Origin: Thalassobacillus pellis | GTDB taxonomy: Bacteria; Bacillota; Bacilli; Bacillales; Halobacillaceae | DNA length: 64,000 nucleotides | Direction: 5' to 3' | Assembly: GCF_016908295.1 (NCBI RefSeq) | Contig: NZ_JAFBDO010000007.1 | Span: forward strand, 62,001-126,000 | In this document: in pieces, positions 53,403-64,000 of the stretch | Layout of the letters: each line of letters starts with the position of its first letter | How positions within the stretch are numbered: position 1 is the stretch's first letter | The notes under the pieces: generated by a model | The model's input: the letters and a program-made list of their open reading frames with translations, nothing else | What the model was told of the DNA's origin: nothing | Databases searched by the model: none | Made by a program: the position numbers and the translations under genes

Positions 53403-53441
53403 CTGGCCAGGTAACTTCAAATCCGGTTCCCTGGCTTTTTT
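53403..53441 (+). terminator. Terminator after yqxA
   Basis: GCCAGG with inner AAC pairs with GTT and CCTGGC, followed by TTTTTT. It separates the gpr-spoIIP-yqxA block from lepA. Confidence 0.78.
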
Positions 53442-53449
53442 GCTTTTCA

Positions 53450-53478
53450 TTGAATAATGGGTTATCTATTGCTATAAT
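53450..53478 (+). promoter_or_regulatory. Promoter of lepA
   Basis: TTGAAT (53450-53455), 17 nt, TATAAT (53473-53478). It lies about 45 nt upstream of the lepA start. Confidence 0.82.
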
Positions 53479-53521
53479 CGAGGCTGGCTATCGTTCGTCA
53501 TTATAGTAGGAGTGATTGAAA

Positions 53522-55339
53522 TTGACTAGTAATAACAGACAGCAGCGCGTGCGAAATTTTTCGATCATCGCTCACATTGATCATGGAAAATCAACTCTCG
53601 CTGATCGTATTTTAGAAAAGACCAAGGCATTGACGCAGCGGGAAATGAAAGAACAGTTCCTTGATGCCATGGATTTGGAAAGAGAACGCGGGATTACAAT
53701 TAAATTGAATGCCGTTCAATTGAACTATACACAAGATGAGGAAGATTACATTTTTCATTTGATTGATACGCCGGGGCACGTAGATTTTACATATGAAGTT
53801 TCCCGGAGCCTGGCAGCATGTGAGGGGGCAATATTGGTTGTAGATGCCGCCCAGGGAATTGAGGCTCAGACGTTGGCCAATGTTTACTTGGCATTGGAAA
53901 ACGAATTGGAGATCATTCCGGTCATTAACAAAATAGACCTGCCAAGTGCTGACCCGGAACGTGTTAAACAAGAGATTGAGGACGTTATCGGCATTGATGC
54001 TTCCAATGCGATTTTGGCATCAGCCAAGGCGGGCAAAGGTATCGACGAAATCCTTGAACGGATAGTTTCAGATGTGCCTGCCCCTACCGGCGACATTGAT
54101 GAACCACTTAAAGCCTTGATATTTGACTCGCTTTATGATCCGTATCGAGGTGTCATCGCTTATGTTTGTGTGAAGGAAGGCTCCGTAAAAGTTGGAGACA
54201 AAATTAAGATGATGGCGACCGGGAAAGAGTTTGAGGTGAATGAAGTAGGTGTATTCAAGCCGAAACCTTTCCCATTGGATGAGCTGACTGTAGGGGACGT
54301 CGGTTACTTAACTGCATCGATTAAAAACGTCGGTGACAGCCGTGTTGGTGATACAATCACCCTTGCGAAGAAACCGGCTGCAGAACCGCTCCCTGGTTAT
54401 AAAAAACTTAATCCTATGGTTTTCTGCGGTATGTACCCTGTAGATGCCAATCGTTACAATGATTTGAGAGAAGCTTTGGAACGTCTGGAATTGAACGATT
54501 CCTCCTTGCAATATGAAGCAGAAACTTCCCAGGCACTTGGCTTCGGATTCCGTACCGGTTTTCTTGGCATGCTCCATATGGAAATCATCCAGGAGCGGAT
54601 TGAACGTGAATTCGGTATTGATCTAATTACTACTGCACCGAGTGTTATTTATCAGGTCGCCATGACAGATGGAACGGAAATCCGAGTGGATAACCCATCA
54701 AAAATGCCAGACAACCAGAATCTTCAGGAAGTAAGGGAGCCATTTGTAAAAGCAACTATCATGGTGCCGAATGATTATGTCGGTCCAGTAATGGAAATCT
54801 GCCAGAAGAAAAGAGGCGATTTCAAGGACATGCAGTACATGGATGAAAATCGTGTCAATGTGGTCTATGAAATTCCGCTTTCCGAAATCGTCTATGATTT
54901 CTTCGATGCTTTGAAGTCAAAAACAAAAGGGTATGCTTCCTTTGACTATGAATTGATTGGTTATAAGCAATCAAATCTTGTGAAAATGGACATTCTGTTG
55001 AATGGGGATACCATTGATGCCTTGTCTTTCATTGTCCATCGGGACTTTGCTTATGAACGAGGCAAGCAAATCGTCGAAAAGCTGAAAAACCTTATTCCAC
55101 GCCAGCAGTTTGAAGTACCTGTCCAGGCGACTATCGGCAACAAAGTAGTTGCCCGCTCAACCATCAAAGCAATGAGGAAAAACGTATTGTCCAAATGTTA
55201 CGGCGGGGACATTTCGCGTAAACGTAAACTCCTCGAGAAACAAAAGGAAGGTAAAAAGCGGATGAAAATGGTAGGATCCGTGGAAGTCCCTCAGGAAGCA
55301 TTCATGTCTGTATTGGAAATGGATGACGATGATAATTGA
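53522..55339 (+). CDS. lepA: Elongation factor 4 (LepA)
   Basis: Translational GTPase of 605 residues: G1 AHIDHGKST (18-26), G3 DTPGHVDF, G4 [13 protein letters not shown], then the EF-G-like domains II, III and V and the LepA-specific C-terminal domain ([20 protein letters not shown]). TTG 53522 has AGGAG 9 nt upstream; TTG 53516 is too close. Confidence 0.97.
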   Translation: MTSNNRQQRVRNFSIIAHIDHGKSTLADRILEKTKALTQREMKEQFLDAMDLERERGITIKLNAVQLNYTQDEEDYIFHLIDTPGHVDFTYEVSRSLAACEGAILVVDAAQGIEAQTLANVYLALENELEIIPVINKIDLPSADPERVKQEIEDVIGIDASNAILASAKAGKGIDEILERIVSDVPAPTGDIDEPLKALIFDSLYDPYRGVIAYVCVKEGSVKVGDKIKMMATGKEFEVNEVGVFKPKPFPLDELTVGDVGYLTASIKNVGDSRVGDTITLAKKPAAEPLPGYKKLNPMVFCGMYPVDANRYNDLREALERLELNDSSLQYEAETSQALGFGFRTGFLGMLHMEIIQERIEREFGIDLITTAPSVIYQVAMTDGTEIRVDNPSKMPDNQNLQEVREPFVKATIMVPNDYVGPVMEICQKKRGDFKDMQYMDENRVNVVYEIPLSEIVYDFFDALKSKTKGYASFDYELIGYKQSNLVKMDILLNGDTIDALSFIVHRDFAYERGKQIVEKLKNLIPRQQFEVPVQATIGNKVVARSTIKAMRKNVLSKCYGGDISRKRKLLEKQKEGKKRMKMVGSVEVPQEAFMSVLEMDDDDN

Positions 55340-55346
55340 TAATGGG

Positions 55347-55376
55347 AAACCGCAGGAATATTTCTTGCGGTTTTCG
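55347..55376 (+). terminator. Terminator after lepA
   Basis: AAACCGCA pairs with TGCGGTTT around an inner small stem, followed by a short T-run. hemW begins only about 20 nt later, so some readthrough is likely. Confidence 0.65.
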
Positions 55377-55396
55377 TCATGAAAGGCGGAAATAAC

Positions 55397-56536
55397 ATGC
55401 AGATTCCATCTGTATATATTCATATCCCTTTTTGTCAGCAAATTTGTCATTATTGTGATTTCACCAAGTTTTTCTATAATGACCGGCTGGCTGATGATTA
55501 TTTGGAAGCACTTAGAGAAGAAATACATCACTATATTCCCGGGAACAAAGCAAAGCCTAGAACAATTTTTGTTGGAGGCGGAACTCCGACAGCCCTTAAT
55601 CATGGTCAGCTGGAAAAGTTGCTTCAGATCATCAGCCAATATCATGATATTGCAGCGTGTGCGGAATATACTTTTGAAGCAAATCCTGGTGATTTGGATT
55701 TAGAAAAAGTTAAATTACTAAAATACTACGGGGTAAACCGTATTTCACTGGGAGTTCAGGTGTTCGATGATAACATGCTTGAAAAAATCGGCCGTCTGCA
55801 TCGGGTGAAGGATGTCTATACTAATATTGACCGGTTGATTGGAGAGGGACTGACCAATATCAGTATAGATTTAATTTATGCTCTCCCTGGACAAACACTG
55901 ACTCAATTTGAAAACACTGTGGACGAAGCACTGGCGTTTGACCTGCCCCATTATTCCTCTTATTCGTTGCAAATTGAAAAGAAAACTGTTTTTTATCAGC
56001 GGTATAAGCAGGGAAAACTTGCCAAACCTCCTGAAGAAACGGAAGCGAGGATGTACGAATTGCTTCAGGATAAAATGGAAGGAGCTGGGCTGAAGCAATA
56101 CGAAATCAGTAATTTTGCCAAGCCCGGCTTTGAAAGCCAGCACAACCTGACATATTGGAATAATGATTATTATTATGGGTTTGGTGCAGGAGCCCACGGT
56201 TACCTGCCTGGCAGGCGGATTATCAATCTCCGTCCTCTTCCAGCTTATTTGAAGCAGGCGAATCAAGACGGATATCCTGTACTGCATGAAGAAGTGGTTG
56301 GACGTAAAGAGCAAATGGAAGAAGAAATGTTTCTGGGTTTAAGAAAAGCAGAGGGCGTATCGATCGACCGTTTTAAGGAAAAATTCGGGGATCCATTAGA
56401 ATCGGTGTTTTCACAAGCTATCCCTCATTTGAAGGAACGTGCACTGATTGAAGAAAGAAATAGACACATCTTACTTACAGACAAAGGCAGGATGCTCGGC
56501 AATGAGGTGTTTCAGGAATTCTTGCTTGAAACATGA
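55397..56536 (+). CDS. hemW: Heme chaperone HemW (radical SAM, formerly HemN-like)
   Basis: 379 residues. The radical SAM cluster motif is CQQICHYC near 13-20, with FVGGGTPTAL and EANPGDLD downstream. It has the HemW-type CxxxCxxC without the extra cysteine of true HemN, so a heme-transfer role is likelier than coproporphyrinogen oxidation. ATG 55397 follows AAAGGCGG by about 7 nt; an ATG at 55379 lies within the terminator arm. Confidence 0.92.
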   Translation: MQIPSVYIHIPFCQQICHYCDFTKFFYNDRLADDYLEALREEIHHYIPGNKAKPRTIFVGGGTPTALNHGQLEKLLQIISQYHDIAACAEYTFEANPGDLDLEKVKLLKYYGVNRISLGVQVFDDNMLEKIGRLHRVKDVYTNIDRLIGEGLTNISIDLIYALPGQTLTQFENTVDEALAFDLPHYSSYSLQIEKKTVFYQRYKQGKLAKPPEETEARMYELLQDKMEGAGLKQYEISNFAKPGFESQHNLTYWNNDYYYGFGAGAHGYLPGRRIINLRPLPAYLKQANQDGYPVLHEEVVGRKEQMEEEMFLGLRKAEGVSIDRFKEKFGDPLESVFSQAIPHLKERALIEERNRHILLTDKGRMLGNEVFQEFLLET

Positions 56537-56561
56537 GGTGAAAAAAATAAATTCAAACTCG

Positions 56562-56590
56562 TTGACAATCAAAATCGCTTTTGATAATTT
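56562..56590 (+). promoter_or_regulatory. Promoter of the hrcA-dnaK operon
   Basis: TTGACA (56562-56567), 17 nt, TAATTT (56585-56590), just upstream of the CIRCE operator. Confidence 0.82.
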
Positions 56591-56600
56591 ATTATTAGAT

Positions 56601-56627
56601 TTAGCACTCGTTAGAAGAGAGTGCTAA
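56601..56627 (+). promoter_or_regulatory. CIRCE operator
   Basis: Perfect 9-9-9 inverted repeat: TTAGCACTC, nine-nt spacer, GAGTGCTAA. It is the HrcA binding site and lies between the promoter and the hrcA SD. Confidence 0.98.
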
Positions 56628-56641
56628 CAGAGGTGATCATC

Positions 56642-57670
56642 ATGTTGACTGAGCGACAATTGTTAGTACTTCAAGTGATTGTTGATGAATTCATCCATAC
56701 AGCACAACCAGTGGGTTCACGTTCTATTTCAAAGAAGGATGAAGTCACATTCAGTTCAGCTACAATACGAAATGAAATGGCGGATCTGGAAGAAATGGGT
56801 CTGATTGAGAAGACGCACTCCTCATCAGGAAGGGTGCCTTCTGAAAAAGGATACCGGTTCTATGTAGACCATCTGCTGTCGCCATTCAGGCTTTCTAAAC
56901 AGGAAGTCAGATCTATTCAGGATGCTTTTCGTGATCAGATGCTGGAATTTGAGCGTGTCGTCCAGAAGTCAGCGGGGATCCTTTCAGAATTGACGAATTA
57001 TACGTCCATCATTCTCGGTCCCGAAGTGTTCGACACGAAGCTGAAACAGCTGCAGATCGTCCCATTGACTTCGCAGACTGCTGTCGCGATTCTTGTGACA
57101 AACACGGGACATGTTGAACATCGTGCTTTTAATATCCCGGTTGAAATTGAAGCGGTGGACCTTGAGAAAATGGTGAATATCCTGAACGAACGCCTAAGTG
57201 GTGTTCCGTTAATCAAACTGCATGAGAATATTTTCCGAGAAGTCGGCGATTTGTTGAAAACACATACGCAGAACTACGAAAAAGCATTCAAGTACCTGCA
57301 GGCAGCATTGGTTGATGAGCAGCCTGCGAAACTTTATGTCGGAGGTAAGACCAACATTCTCATACAGCCAGAGTTTAAGGATCTTGAAAAAGTCCGTTCT
57401 CTATATTCCATGATGGAAAAGGAGAATGAAATCGCTCATCTTCTGAGAAGCACACATCCAGGGTTAAAGGTGCGCATCGGACATGAAAACGAAGTAGATG
57501 CCATGCAGGATTGCAGTCTGATTACAGCAAGCTATGTACTGGGCGATGATCAGGTTGGAACGATCGCTTTACTTGGCCCGACCCGAATGGAATATAATCG
57601 AGTCATTCAACTGATGCATGTCCTGTCCGGGCAAATGACAGAGACGTTCAAATCATGGTACCAGAAATAG
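56642..57670 (+). CDS. hrcA: Heat-inducible transcription repressor HrcA
   Basis: A 342-residue repressor binding CIRCE. N-terminal winged helix (LTERQLLVLQVIVDEFIHTAQPVGSRS; SSATIRNEMADLEEMGLI; SSGRVPSEKGYRFYVD) and the C-terminal GAF-like effector/dimer domain. It should repress its own operon. ATG 56642 has AGAGGTG 7-8 nt upstream; a frame beginning at 56621 starts within CIRCE. Confidence 0.97.
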   Translation: MLTERQLLVLQVIVDEFIHTAQPVGSRSISKKDEVTFSSATIRNEMADLEEMGLIEKTHSSSGRVPSEKGYRFYVDHLLSPFRLSKQEVRSIQDAFRDQMLEFERVVQKSAGILSELTNYTSIILGPEVFDTKLKQLQIVPLTSQTAVAILVTNTGHVEHRAFNIPVEIEAVDLEKMVNILNERLSGVPLIKLHENIFREVGDLLKTHTQNYEKAFKYLQAALVDEQPAKLYVGGKTNILIQPEFKDLEKVRSLYSMMEKENEIAHLLRSTHPGLKVRIGHENEVDAMQDCSLITASYVLGDDQVGTIALLGPTRMEYNRVIQLMHVLSGQMTETFKSWYQK

Positions 57671-57685
57671 TGAATAATTCAGGAT

Positions 57686-57728
57686 AGAAGGATAATGGTG
57701 GGGTTTTCACTCCCATCGCTTCTTTTTG
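57686..57728 (+). terminator. Imperfect hairpin with T-run after hrcA
   Basis: AGAAG-ATGG-GGG pairs with CCC-CCAT-CTTCT with a bulge and an internal loop, followed by TTTTT. It may act as partial terminator or mRNA processing site between hrcA and grpE. Confidence 0.5.
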
Positions 57729-57801
57729 TCCTTTTACTTTTGTACGGCCGTTAAAAGTGTTATAGTCGATAACGGTGAACAGAATATAAGGGGGTGTCCA
57801 C

Positions 57802-58374
57802 ATGGCAAAGGACAACAAGCACGAACAGGAAGTAATCTTGGAAACAGAAGATAACGAACAGGAAGAAACCAGCCGGGAAGAGGAATTGGAACAGGAAGTC
57901 ATCGAGGAAGAACAAGAAGGTTCGGATAGTGAACTCGAGAAGCTGAAACAGGAGAAGGATGAACTCCAGAACCGTCTGCTTCGTCTGCAGGCTGATTATG
58001 ATAATTTCCGAAGACGTTCTTTGAAAGAACGGGAATCTGATCGGAAGTATAAATCCCAGGAGCTGGTCACAGAACTGGTACCCGTTCTTGACAATTTCGA
58101 ACGAGCATTGAAGGTCGAAGTTTCTGGCGATTCTGCAAAGGGGTTCGTTGATGGTATGAAAATGGTCTACCAGCAGTTCAAAACTGCCCTGGAGAAAGAA
58201 GGAGTCGAAGAGATTCCTGCTGAAGGAGAAGAATTCGACCCTCACCTCCATCAGGCAGTAATGCAAGTCAGTGACCAGAGCTATGAATCCAATGTTGTTA
58301 TCGAAGAGATGCAAAAAGGCTATCGCCTGAAAGATAGGGTAATCCGCCCTGCAATGGTTAAAGTGAACGAATAA
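57802..58374 (+). CDS. grpE: Nucleotide exchange factor GrpE
   Basis: 190 residues: a very acidic N-terminus (1-50), a long coiled coil (about 48-100) and the C-terminal beta-wing domain with [20 protein letters not shown] and [16 protein letters not shown]. It releases ADP from DnaK. AAGGGGG precedes ATG 57802. Confidence 0.97.
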   Translation: MAKDNKHEQEVILETEDNEQEETSREEELEQEVIEEEQEGSDSELEKLKQEKDELQNRLLRLQADYDNFRRRSLKERESDRKYKSQELVTELVPVLDNFERALKVEVSGDSAKGFVDGMKMVYQQFKTALEKEGVEEIPAEGEEFDPHLHQAVMQVSDQSYESNVVIEEMQKGYRLKDRVIRPAMVKVNE

Positions 58375-58442
58375 AGGTTTATAAGTGGGTGCTCACCACT
58401 TGATAAAATAAAAACATTTCAATCATTGATTGTAAATGATGA

Positions 58443-60311
<1,869 letters not shown>

Positions 60312-60320
60312 GCTGGTGTC

Positions 60321-60360
60321 AAAAGTCAAAGTCAGGAAACCCTTGGCTTTGGCTTTTTTC
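60321..60360 (+). terminator. Terminator after dnaK
   Basis: A 12-bp stem AAAGTCAAAGTC/GGCTTTGGCTTT (two G-U pairs) followed by TTT. dnaJ lies 92 nt further, so partial readthrough is expected for a coexpressed operon. Confidence 0.7.
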
Positions 60361-60452
60361 ACGTAAGCTATTAAGAAAAAGCGATTTGTAACATTGCTTG
60401 AATCAATGTTATTATTAACTTTATGCAATAGTGCCGGGAGAGTGATCGTCAA

Positions 60453-61580
60453 GTGAGTAAGCGAGACTATTATGATGTACTTGGTGTTGGAAAAGACGCA
60501 TCCAAGGAAGAAATTAAGAAGAAATATCGTAAACTTGCCCGCCAGTATCATCCTGACGTAAGTGATGAAGCTGACGCGGCAGATAAATTCAAGGAAGTAA
60601 AAGAAGCTTATGAGGTTTTGAGTGACCAGCAAAAACGCGCTCAATATGATCAGTTTGGTCATGCAGGTGCTCAAGGGCAAGGCTTTGGCGGTTTTGGTGG
60701 TGGAGCTGAAGACTTCGGCGGATTTGGGGATATCTTTGATATGTTCTTTGGCGGAGGCGGAAGACGTAGAGATCCGAATGCCCCCCGCAAAGGTGCCGAT
60801 CTTCAGTATACGATGAATTTGTCCTTTGAAGATGCCATTTTCGGAAAAGATACAGATATTCAGATTCCTAAAGAAGAAGAATGCGAGACGTGTGATGGGT
60901 CTGGCGCAAAACCAGGCACCTCTCCGGAAACATGTCCTCATTGCCAGGGAAGCGGTCAGTTGAACCAGGAACAAAACACACCATTCGGCCGCGTAGTCAA
61001 CCGTCGTGTATGTCACCACTGCCAAGGCAGCGGTCAGATAGTTAAAGACAAATGTAATTCTTGTGGCGGCTCAGGAAGAGTGACAAAGCGGAAGAAGATC
61101 CATGTAAATATTCCGGCTGGTATAGATGATGGTATGCAAATCCGGATAGCTGGTCAGGGCGAAGCTGGTGTAAATGGCGGTCCTGCGGGAGATTTATTTG
61201 TCGTTGTGCGGGTACAGCCGCATGAATTTTATGACCGAGAAGGCGACCATATTTTCTGTGAAATGCCAGTCACGTTTGCACAGGCAGCACTTGGAGATGA
61301 ACTGGAAGTACCAACGGTTCATGGTAAGGTGAAACTTAAAGTCCCTGCAGGAACACAAACAGGGAAAACTTTCCGCCTAAAAGGTAAGGGTGCTCCTAAC
61401 GTCAGAGGGCATGCTCACGGAGACCAGCATGTTAAAATTCGCGTGGTCACACCGCAGAAACTTACAGACCGACAAAAAGAATTAATTCGTGAGTTTAGTG
61501 AAATAAGCGGCAACGAATCGATCGATGAACAGCATGGTAACTTCTTTCAGAAAATGAAGCGTGCTTTCAAAGGGGAATAA
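60453..61580 (+). CDS. dnaJ: Co-chaperone DnaJ (Hsp40)
   Basis: Type I J protein of 375 residues. The J domain (1-70) holds the HPD motif in QYHPDVS. A Gly/Phe-rich stretch is followed by four CxxCxGxG zinc repeats ([32 protein letters not shown]) and the C-terminal client-binding domains. GTG 60453 gives the conserved [11 protein letters not shown]. Confidence 0.98.
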   Translation: MSKRDYYDVLGVGKDASKEEIKKKYRKLARQYHPDVSDEADAADKFKEVKEAYEVLSDQQKRAQYDQFGHAGAQGQGFGGFGGGAEDFGGFGDIFDMFFGGGGRRRDPNAPRKGADLQYTMNLSFEDAIFGKDTDIQIPKEEECETCDGSGAKPGTSPETCPHCQGSGQLNQEQNTPFGRVVNRRVCHHCQGSGQIVKDKCNSCGGSGRVTKRKKIHVNIPAGIDDGMQIRIAGQGEAGVNGGPAGDLFVVVRVQPHEFYDREGDHIFCEMPVTFAQAALGDELEVPTVHGKVKLKVPAGTQTGKTFRLKGKGAPNVRGHAHGDQHVKIRVVTPQKLTDRQKELIREFSEISGNESIDEQHGNFFQKMKRAFKGE

Positions 61581-61587
61581 CCTCGTG

Positions 61588-61610
61588 ACCACTGGACCAT
61601 GTCCAGTGGT
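61588..61610 (+). other. Perfect inverted repeat after dnaJ
   Basis: ACCACTGGAC and GTCCAGTGGT are complementary with a 3-nt spacer. No T-run follows. It may be a 3' stabilising hairpin or a protein site between dnaJ and prmA. Confidence 0.6.
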
Positions 61611-61662
61611 ACATAGTATTGGCGTACACGGAGTCTGTTAAAAATAAATGGAGTTGATCGGT

Positions 61663-62604
61663 GTGAAGTGGTCAGAAATTTGTATCCATACTACGAATGA
61701 AGCGGTGGAACCTATTTCAAATATTCTGCATGAATCTGGAGCCAGTGGAGTCGTCATTGAAGATCCACAGGATATGCTGAAGGAAAGAGATTCTTTTTTT
61801 GGCGAGGTTTATGAACTTAATCCAGACGATTATCCAAAAGAAGGTGTTTATGTTAAGGCGTACCTTCCTGTTAACAGTTTTTTATCCGAAACGATCGAAG
61901 GGATCAAGCAATCGATTACTAACCTTGTGACGTATGATATTAATATTGGTACAAACAAGGTGACCATTAGTGAAGTAAATGAAGAAGACTGGTCGACTGC
62001 ATGGAAAAAATATTACAAGCCGGTGAAGATTTCTGAAAAAGTTACGATTATACCGACATGGGAAGAGTATGAGCCAGTAAAATCTGATGAAGTCATCATT
62101 GAATTGGATCCTGGAATGGCATTTGGAACGGGAACGCATCCGACTACTATACTAAGCATTCAGGCAATTGAACGTCACATTCACAAAGACGATTTTGTCA
62201 TTGATGTCGGTTCAGGTTCTGGTGTGCTGAGTGTAGCTTCAATACTTCTAGGGGCAAAGAAAGTATACGCTTATGATTTAGATGATATTGCGGTTAAGAG
62301 CACAGAAATAAATGCAGGGCTTAACCGGGTAGAGAATAAAGTAATCTCCAGACAGAATGATTTGCTTGACGGTGTTGCAGATCTAGAAGCGGATATGATC
62401 GTTTCAAACATACTTGCAGAAATCATTGTCCGTTTTACGGATGACGCGTATCGTTTATTGAAAAAAGGCGGGCTGTTCATTACCTCTGGAATTATCCAGG
62501 GTAAGAAGAACGAAGTAAAACAACGACTGGAAGAATCGGGTTTTACTATCGTAGAAGTGAACCAAATGGAAGACTGGGTGTCGATTATCGCTGAGAAATC
62601 GTAA
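61663..62604 (+). CDS. prmA: Ribosomal protein L11 methyltransferase
   Basis: 313 residues. The N-terminal substrate-recognition domain starts [20 protein letters not shown]; the SAM domain has [29 protein letters not shown] and [11 protein letters not shown] 61663 is chosen because GGAG lies 9 nt upstream and the B. subtilis protein starts the same way; ATG 61648 lacks an SD. Confidence 0.95.
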   Translation: MKWSEICIHTTNEAVEPISNILHESGASGVVIEDPQDMLKERDSFFGEVYELNPDDYPKEGVYVKAYLPVNSFLSETIEGIKQSITNLVTYDINIGTNKVTISEVNEEDWSTAWKKYYKPVKISEKVTIIPTWEEYEPVKSDEVIIELDPGMAFGTGTHPTTILSIQAIERHIHKDDFVIDVGSGSGVLSVASILLGAKKVYAYDLDDIAVKSTEINAGLNRVENKVISRQNDLLDGVADLEADMIVSNILAEIIVRFTDDAYRLLKKGGLFITSGIIQGKKNEVKQRLEESGFTIVEVNQMEDWVSIIAEKS

Positions 62605-62622
62605 CTAAAGCAGGTGCATGTG

Positions 62623-63375
62623 ATGCAACGTTATTTTGTAGACAAAGCTGATTGGCAGGGAGATAAGGTTACCATCCGAGGGGATGATGTCCATCATATT
62701 TCACGGGTAATGCGTATGGATGCAGGAGATGAAATAATCTGTACGCAATCAGGCGGGAAGGCAGCTGTCTGCAAAATAGCTGAATTGACTGCTGATGCTG
62801 TGATATGTAAGGTTGATTCCTTGATGGAAGAAAGTACTGAGCTCCCTGTAACGGTAACGATTGTCCAGGCTCTTGGCAAGGGAGATAAGCTTGAGACTGT
62901 TATACAAAAAGGTACTGAGCTTGGAGCAGATCAATTCATTCCCTACCAGGCGGACAGGTCCGTTGTAAAATGGGACAGGAAAAAAGCAGAAAAGAAAGCT
63001 CCGCGCATGCAAAAAATTGCCAAGGAAGCGAGTGAGCAGTCTCATCGCTTGAAAGTACCATCCGTATCAGGACTTCACTCCATCAATGAGATTTTAGCAC
63101 TGAGCGACAACTATGATGTGAAAATTTTTGCTTACGAGGATGAAGCAAAACAGGAGGATTATCACTCTTTATCGAGTGTAATGGCAAGTATGTCTCCCGG
63201 TATGAGAATGATAGCAGTGATTGGTCCAGAAGGTGGATTTTCAGAAAAAGAAGTTCGCAAGTTCTATGAAGCCGGTTTCCAGTCAGTTCGGCTGGGACCG
63301 AGAATTTTAAGGATGGAAACAGCGCCTCTTTATTTATTGGCAAGTATTTCGTACCATTTTGAAGAATTGAGGTGA
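62623..63375 (+). CDS. rsmE: 16S rRNA m3U1498 methyltransferase RsmE
   Basis: A 250-residue SPOUT methyltransferase (YqeU). N-terminal PUA-like domain (MQRYFVDKADW; HHISRVMRM) and C-terminal knot with AVIGPEGGFSEKEV and RLGPRILRMETAPLYLL. ATG 62623 follows GCAGGTG by 6-7 nt. It begins 18 nt after prmA. Confidence 0.96.
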   Translation: MQRYFVDKADWQGDKVTIRGDDVHHISRVMRMDAGDEIICTQSGGKAAVCKIAELTADAVICKVDSLMEESTELPVTVTIVQALGKGDKLETVIQKGTELGADQFIPYQADRSVVKWDRKKAEKKAPRMQKIAKEASEQSHRLKVPSVSGLHSINEILALSDNYDVKIFAYEDEAKQEDYHSLSSVMASMSPGMRMIAVIGPEGGFSEKEVRKFYEAGFQSVRLGPRILRMETAPLYLLASISYHFEELR

Positions 63376-63380
63376 GGTAA

Positions 63381-64000
63381 ATGCCTACCGTGGCATTTCA
63401 CACATTAGGTTGTAAAGTTAATCATTATGAAACAGAAGCTGTTTGGCAGCTTTTCAAGGACCAAGGATATGAACGGGTGGATTTCAATCGTGAATCAGAT
63501 GTTTACGTCATCAATACATGTACGGTAACCAACACAGGAGATAAGAAAAGCCGACAGGTCATCCGTCGTGCCATCAGGAAGAACCCTGACGGCGTCATAT
63601 GCGTCACTGGCTGCTATGCCCAGACCTCCCCTGGGGAGATCATGGATATACCAGGCGTAGATATCGTAGTCGGAACTCAGAACCGAGTGAAAATGCTTGA
63701 TTATATTGAACAATATAAAAAAGAACGTCAGCCGATCAATGGTGTTACAAATATCATGAAAAACAGGGTGTATGAGGAACTGGATGTTCCGTACTTCACT
63801 GATCGGACACGCGCATCACTTAAAATACAGGAGGGCTGCAATAATTTCTGCACTTTCTGCATTATACCTTGGGCCCGCGGCCTGATGCGTTCTCGTAAGC
63901 CGGAGGATGTCATCAGCCAGGCGCAGCAGCTCGTCGATGCAGGGTATAAAGAAATTGTTTTAACCGGAATCCATACCGGTGGATATGGAGAGGATATGAA
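63381..64000 (+). CDS. mtaB: tRNA t6A37 methylthiotransferase MtaB, 5' part
   Basis: The frame opens at ATG 63381, 5 nt after rsmE with GAGGTGAGG upstream, and runs off the right edge after about 206 residues. The UPF0004 domain begins VAFHTLGCKVNHYETEA with the cluster cysteines in NTCTVTN and TGCYAQ; the radical SAM motif CNNFCTFC follows near 153-160. It thiomethylates t6A37 to ms2t6A. The C-terminal TRAM domain is outside the window. Confidence 0.95.
   Translation, partial: MPTVAFHTLGCKVNHYETEAVWQLFKDQGYERVDFNRESDVYVINTCTVTNTGDKKSRQVIRRAIRKNPDGVICVTGCYAQTSPGEIMDIPGVDIVVGTQNRVKMLDYIEQYKKERQPINGVTNIMKNRVYEELDVPYFTDRTRASLKIQEGCNNFCTFCIIPWARGLMRSRKPEDVISQAQQLVDAGYKEIVLTGIHTGGYGEDM

Noticed and set aside
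61588-61610. Terminator after dnaJ
   Set aside because: The stem is perfect but no T-run follows; it is listed as an inverted repeat only.

Overview
The window is an uninterrupted stretch of a low-to-medium GC Firmicutes chromosome. Gene order matches the Bacillus subtilis recJ–apt–relA … comE … dnaK–prmA–yqeU region almost gene for gene. Intact sporulation genes (sigK, gpr, spoIIP, pbpI/yrrS, sda) and competence genes (comER, comEA-EC) place it in a spore-forming Bacillaceae. The seven-subunit-type Mrp Na+/H+ antiporter locus and the repeat content suggest a halotolerant or alkalitolerant relative of Halobacillus, Virgibacillus or Oceanobacillus; that is inference. There is no prophage, insertion sequence, CRISPR array, tRNA or rRNA.

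Layout. 1-4 kb: end of recJ, then apt, relA and dtd (purine salvage, stringent response, D-aminoacyl-tRNA proofreading). 4-9 kb: a secreted SH3b/amidase on the minus strand, then a T-box leader driving hisS-aspS. 9.1-11.6 kb: 6S RNA, an RsfA-type regulator and rarA. 11.8-18 kb: cymR, cysteine desulfurase, mnmA (sulfur relay to tRNA), a TPR protein and recD2. 17.8-26.8 kb: a tiny zinc-ribbon protein, an AI-2E permease, T-box-alaS, ireB/ruvX/yrzB, mltG, trmR, udk, greA. 27-32.5 kb: pbpI, yrrS, mtnN, a YrhC-like protein, small genes and sigK, with palindromic repeats between them. 32.6-38 kb: minus-strand mrp operon. 38.2-43.8 kb: sda with a dense DnaA-box cluster, then yqeG-yqeH-aroE-yqeI-nadD-yqeK-rsfS-yqeM (ribosome assembly, shikimate, NAD). 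44-48.7 kb: competence genes and yqzM. 49-56.5 kb: holA, rpsT, gpr, spoIIP, yqxA, lepA, hemW. 56.6-64 kb: CIRCE-controlled hrcA-grpE-dnaK-dnaJ, then prmA, rsmE and the start of mtaB.

No wholly new multi-gene system is visible. The points most worth checking are: an mrp operon with A, C, D, E, F and G in overlapping order but no mrpB; six DnaA boxes within 100 bp upstream of sda, two of them in a perfect inverted repeat; a hisS-aspS T-box whose specifier loop holds overlapping Asp and His codons but whose T-box base matches tRNA-Asp; compressed operons (trmR without trhP1/trhP2, mtnN-yrhC without mccA/mccB); three families of palindromic intergenic repeats; and hairpins that appear to cover the ribosome binding sites of spoIIP and sda.

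Start codons were set by Shine-Dalgarno (SD) spacing, so several genes start downstream of the longest open frame. Six genes begin with TTG (amidase, yrzR-like, mrpG, yqeG, yqeH, lepA). Four small genes (yrzR-like, YjcZ-like, sda, yqzM) were found by reading short frames directly.
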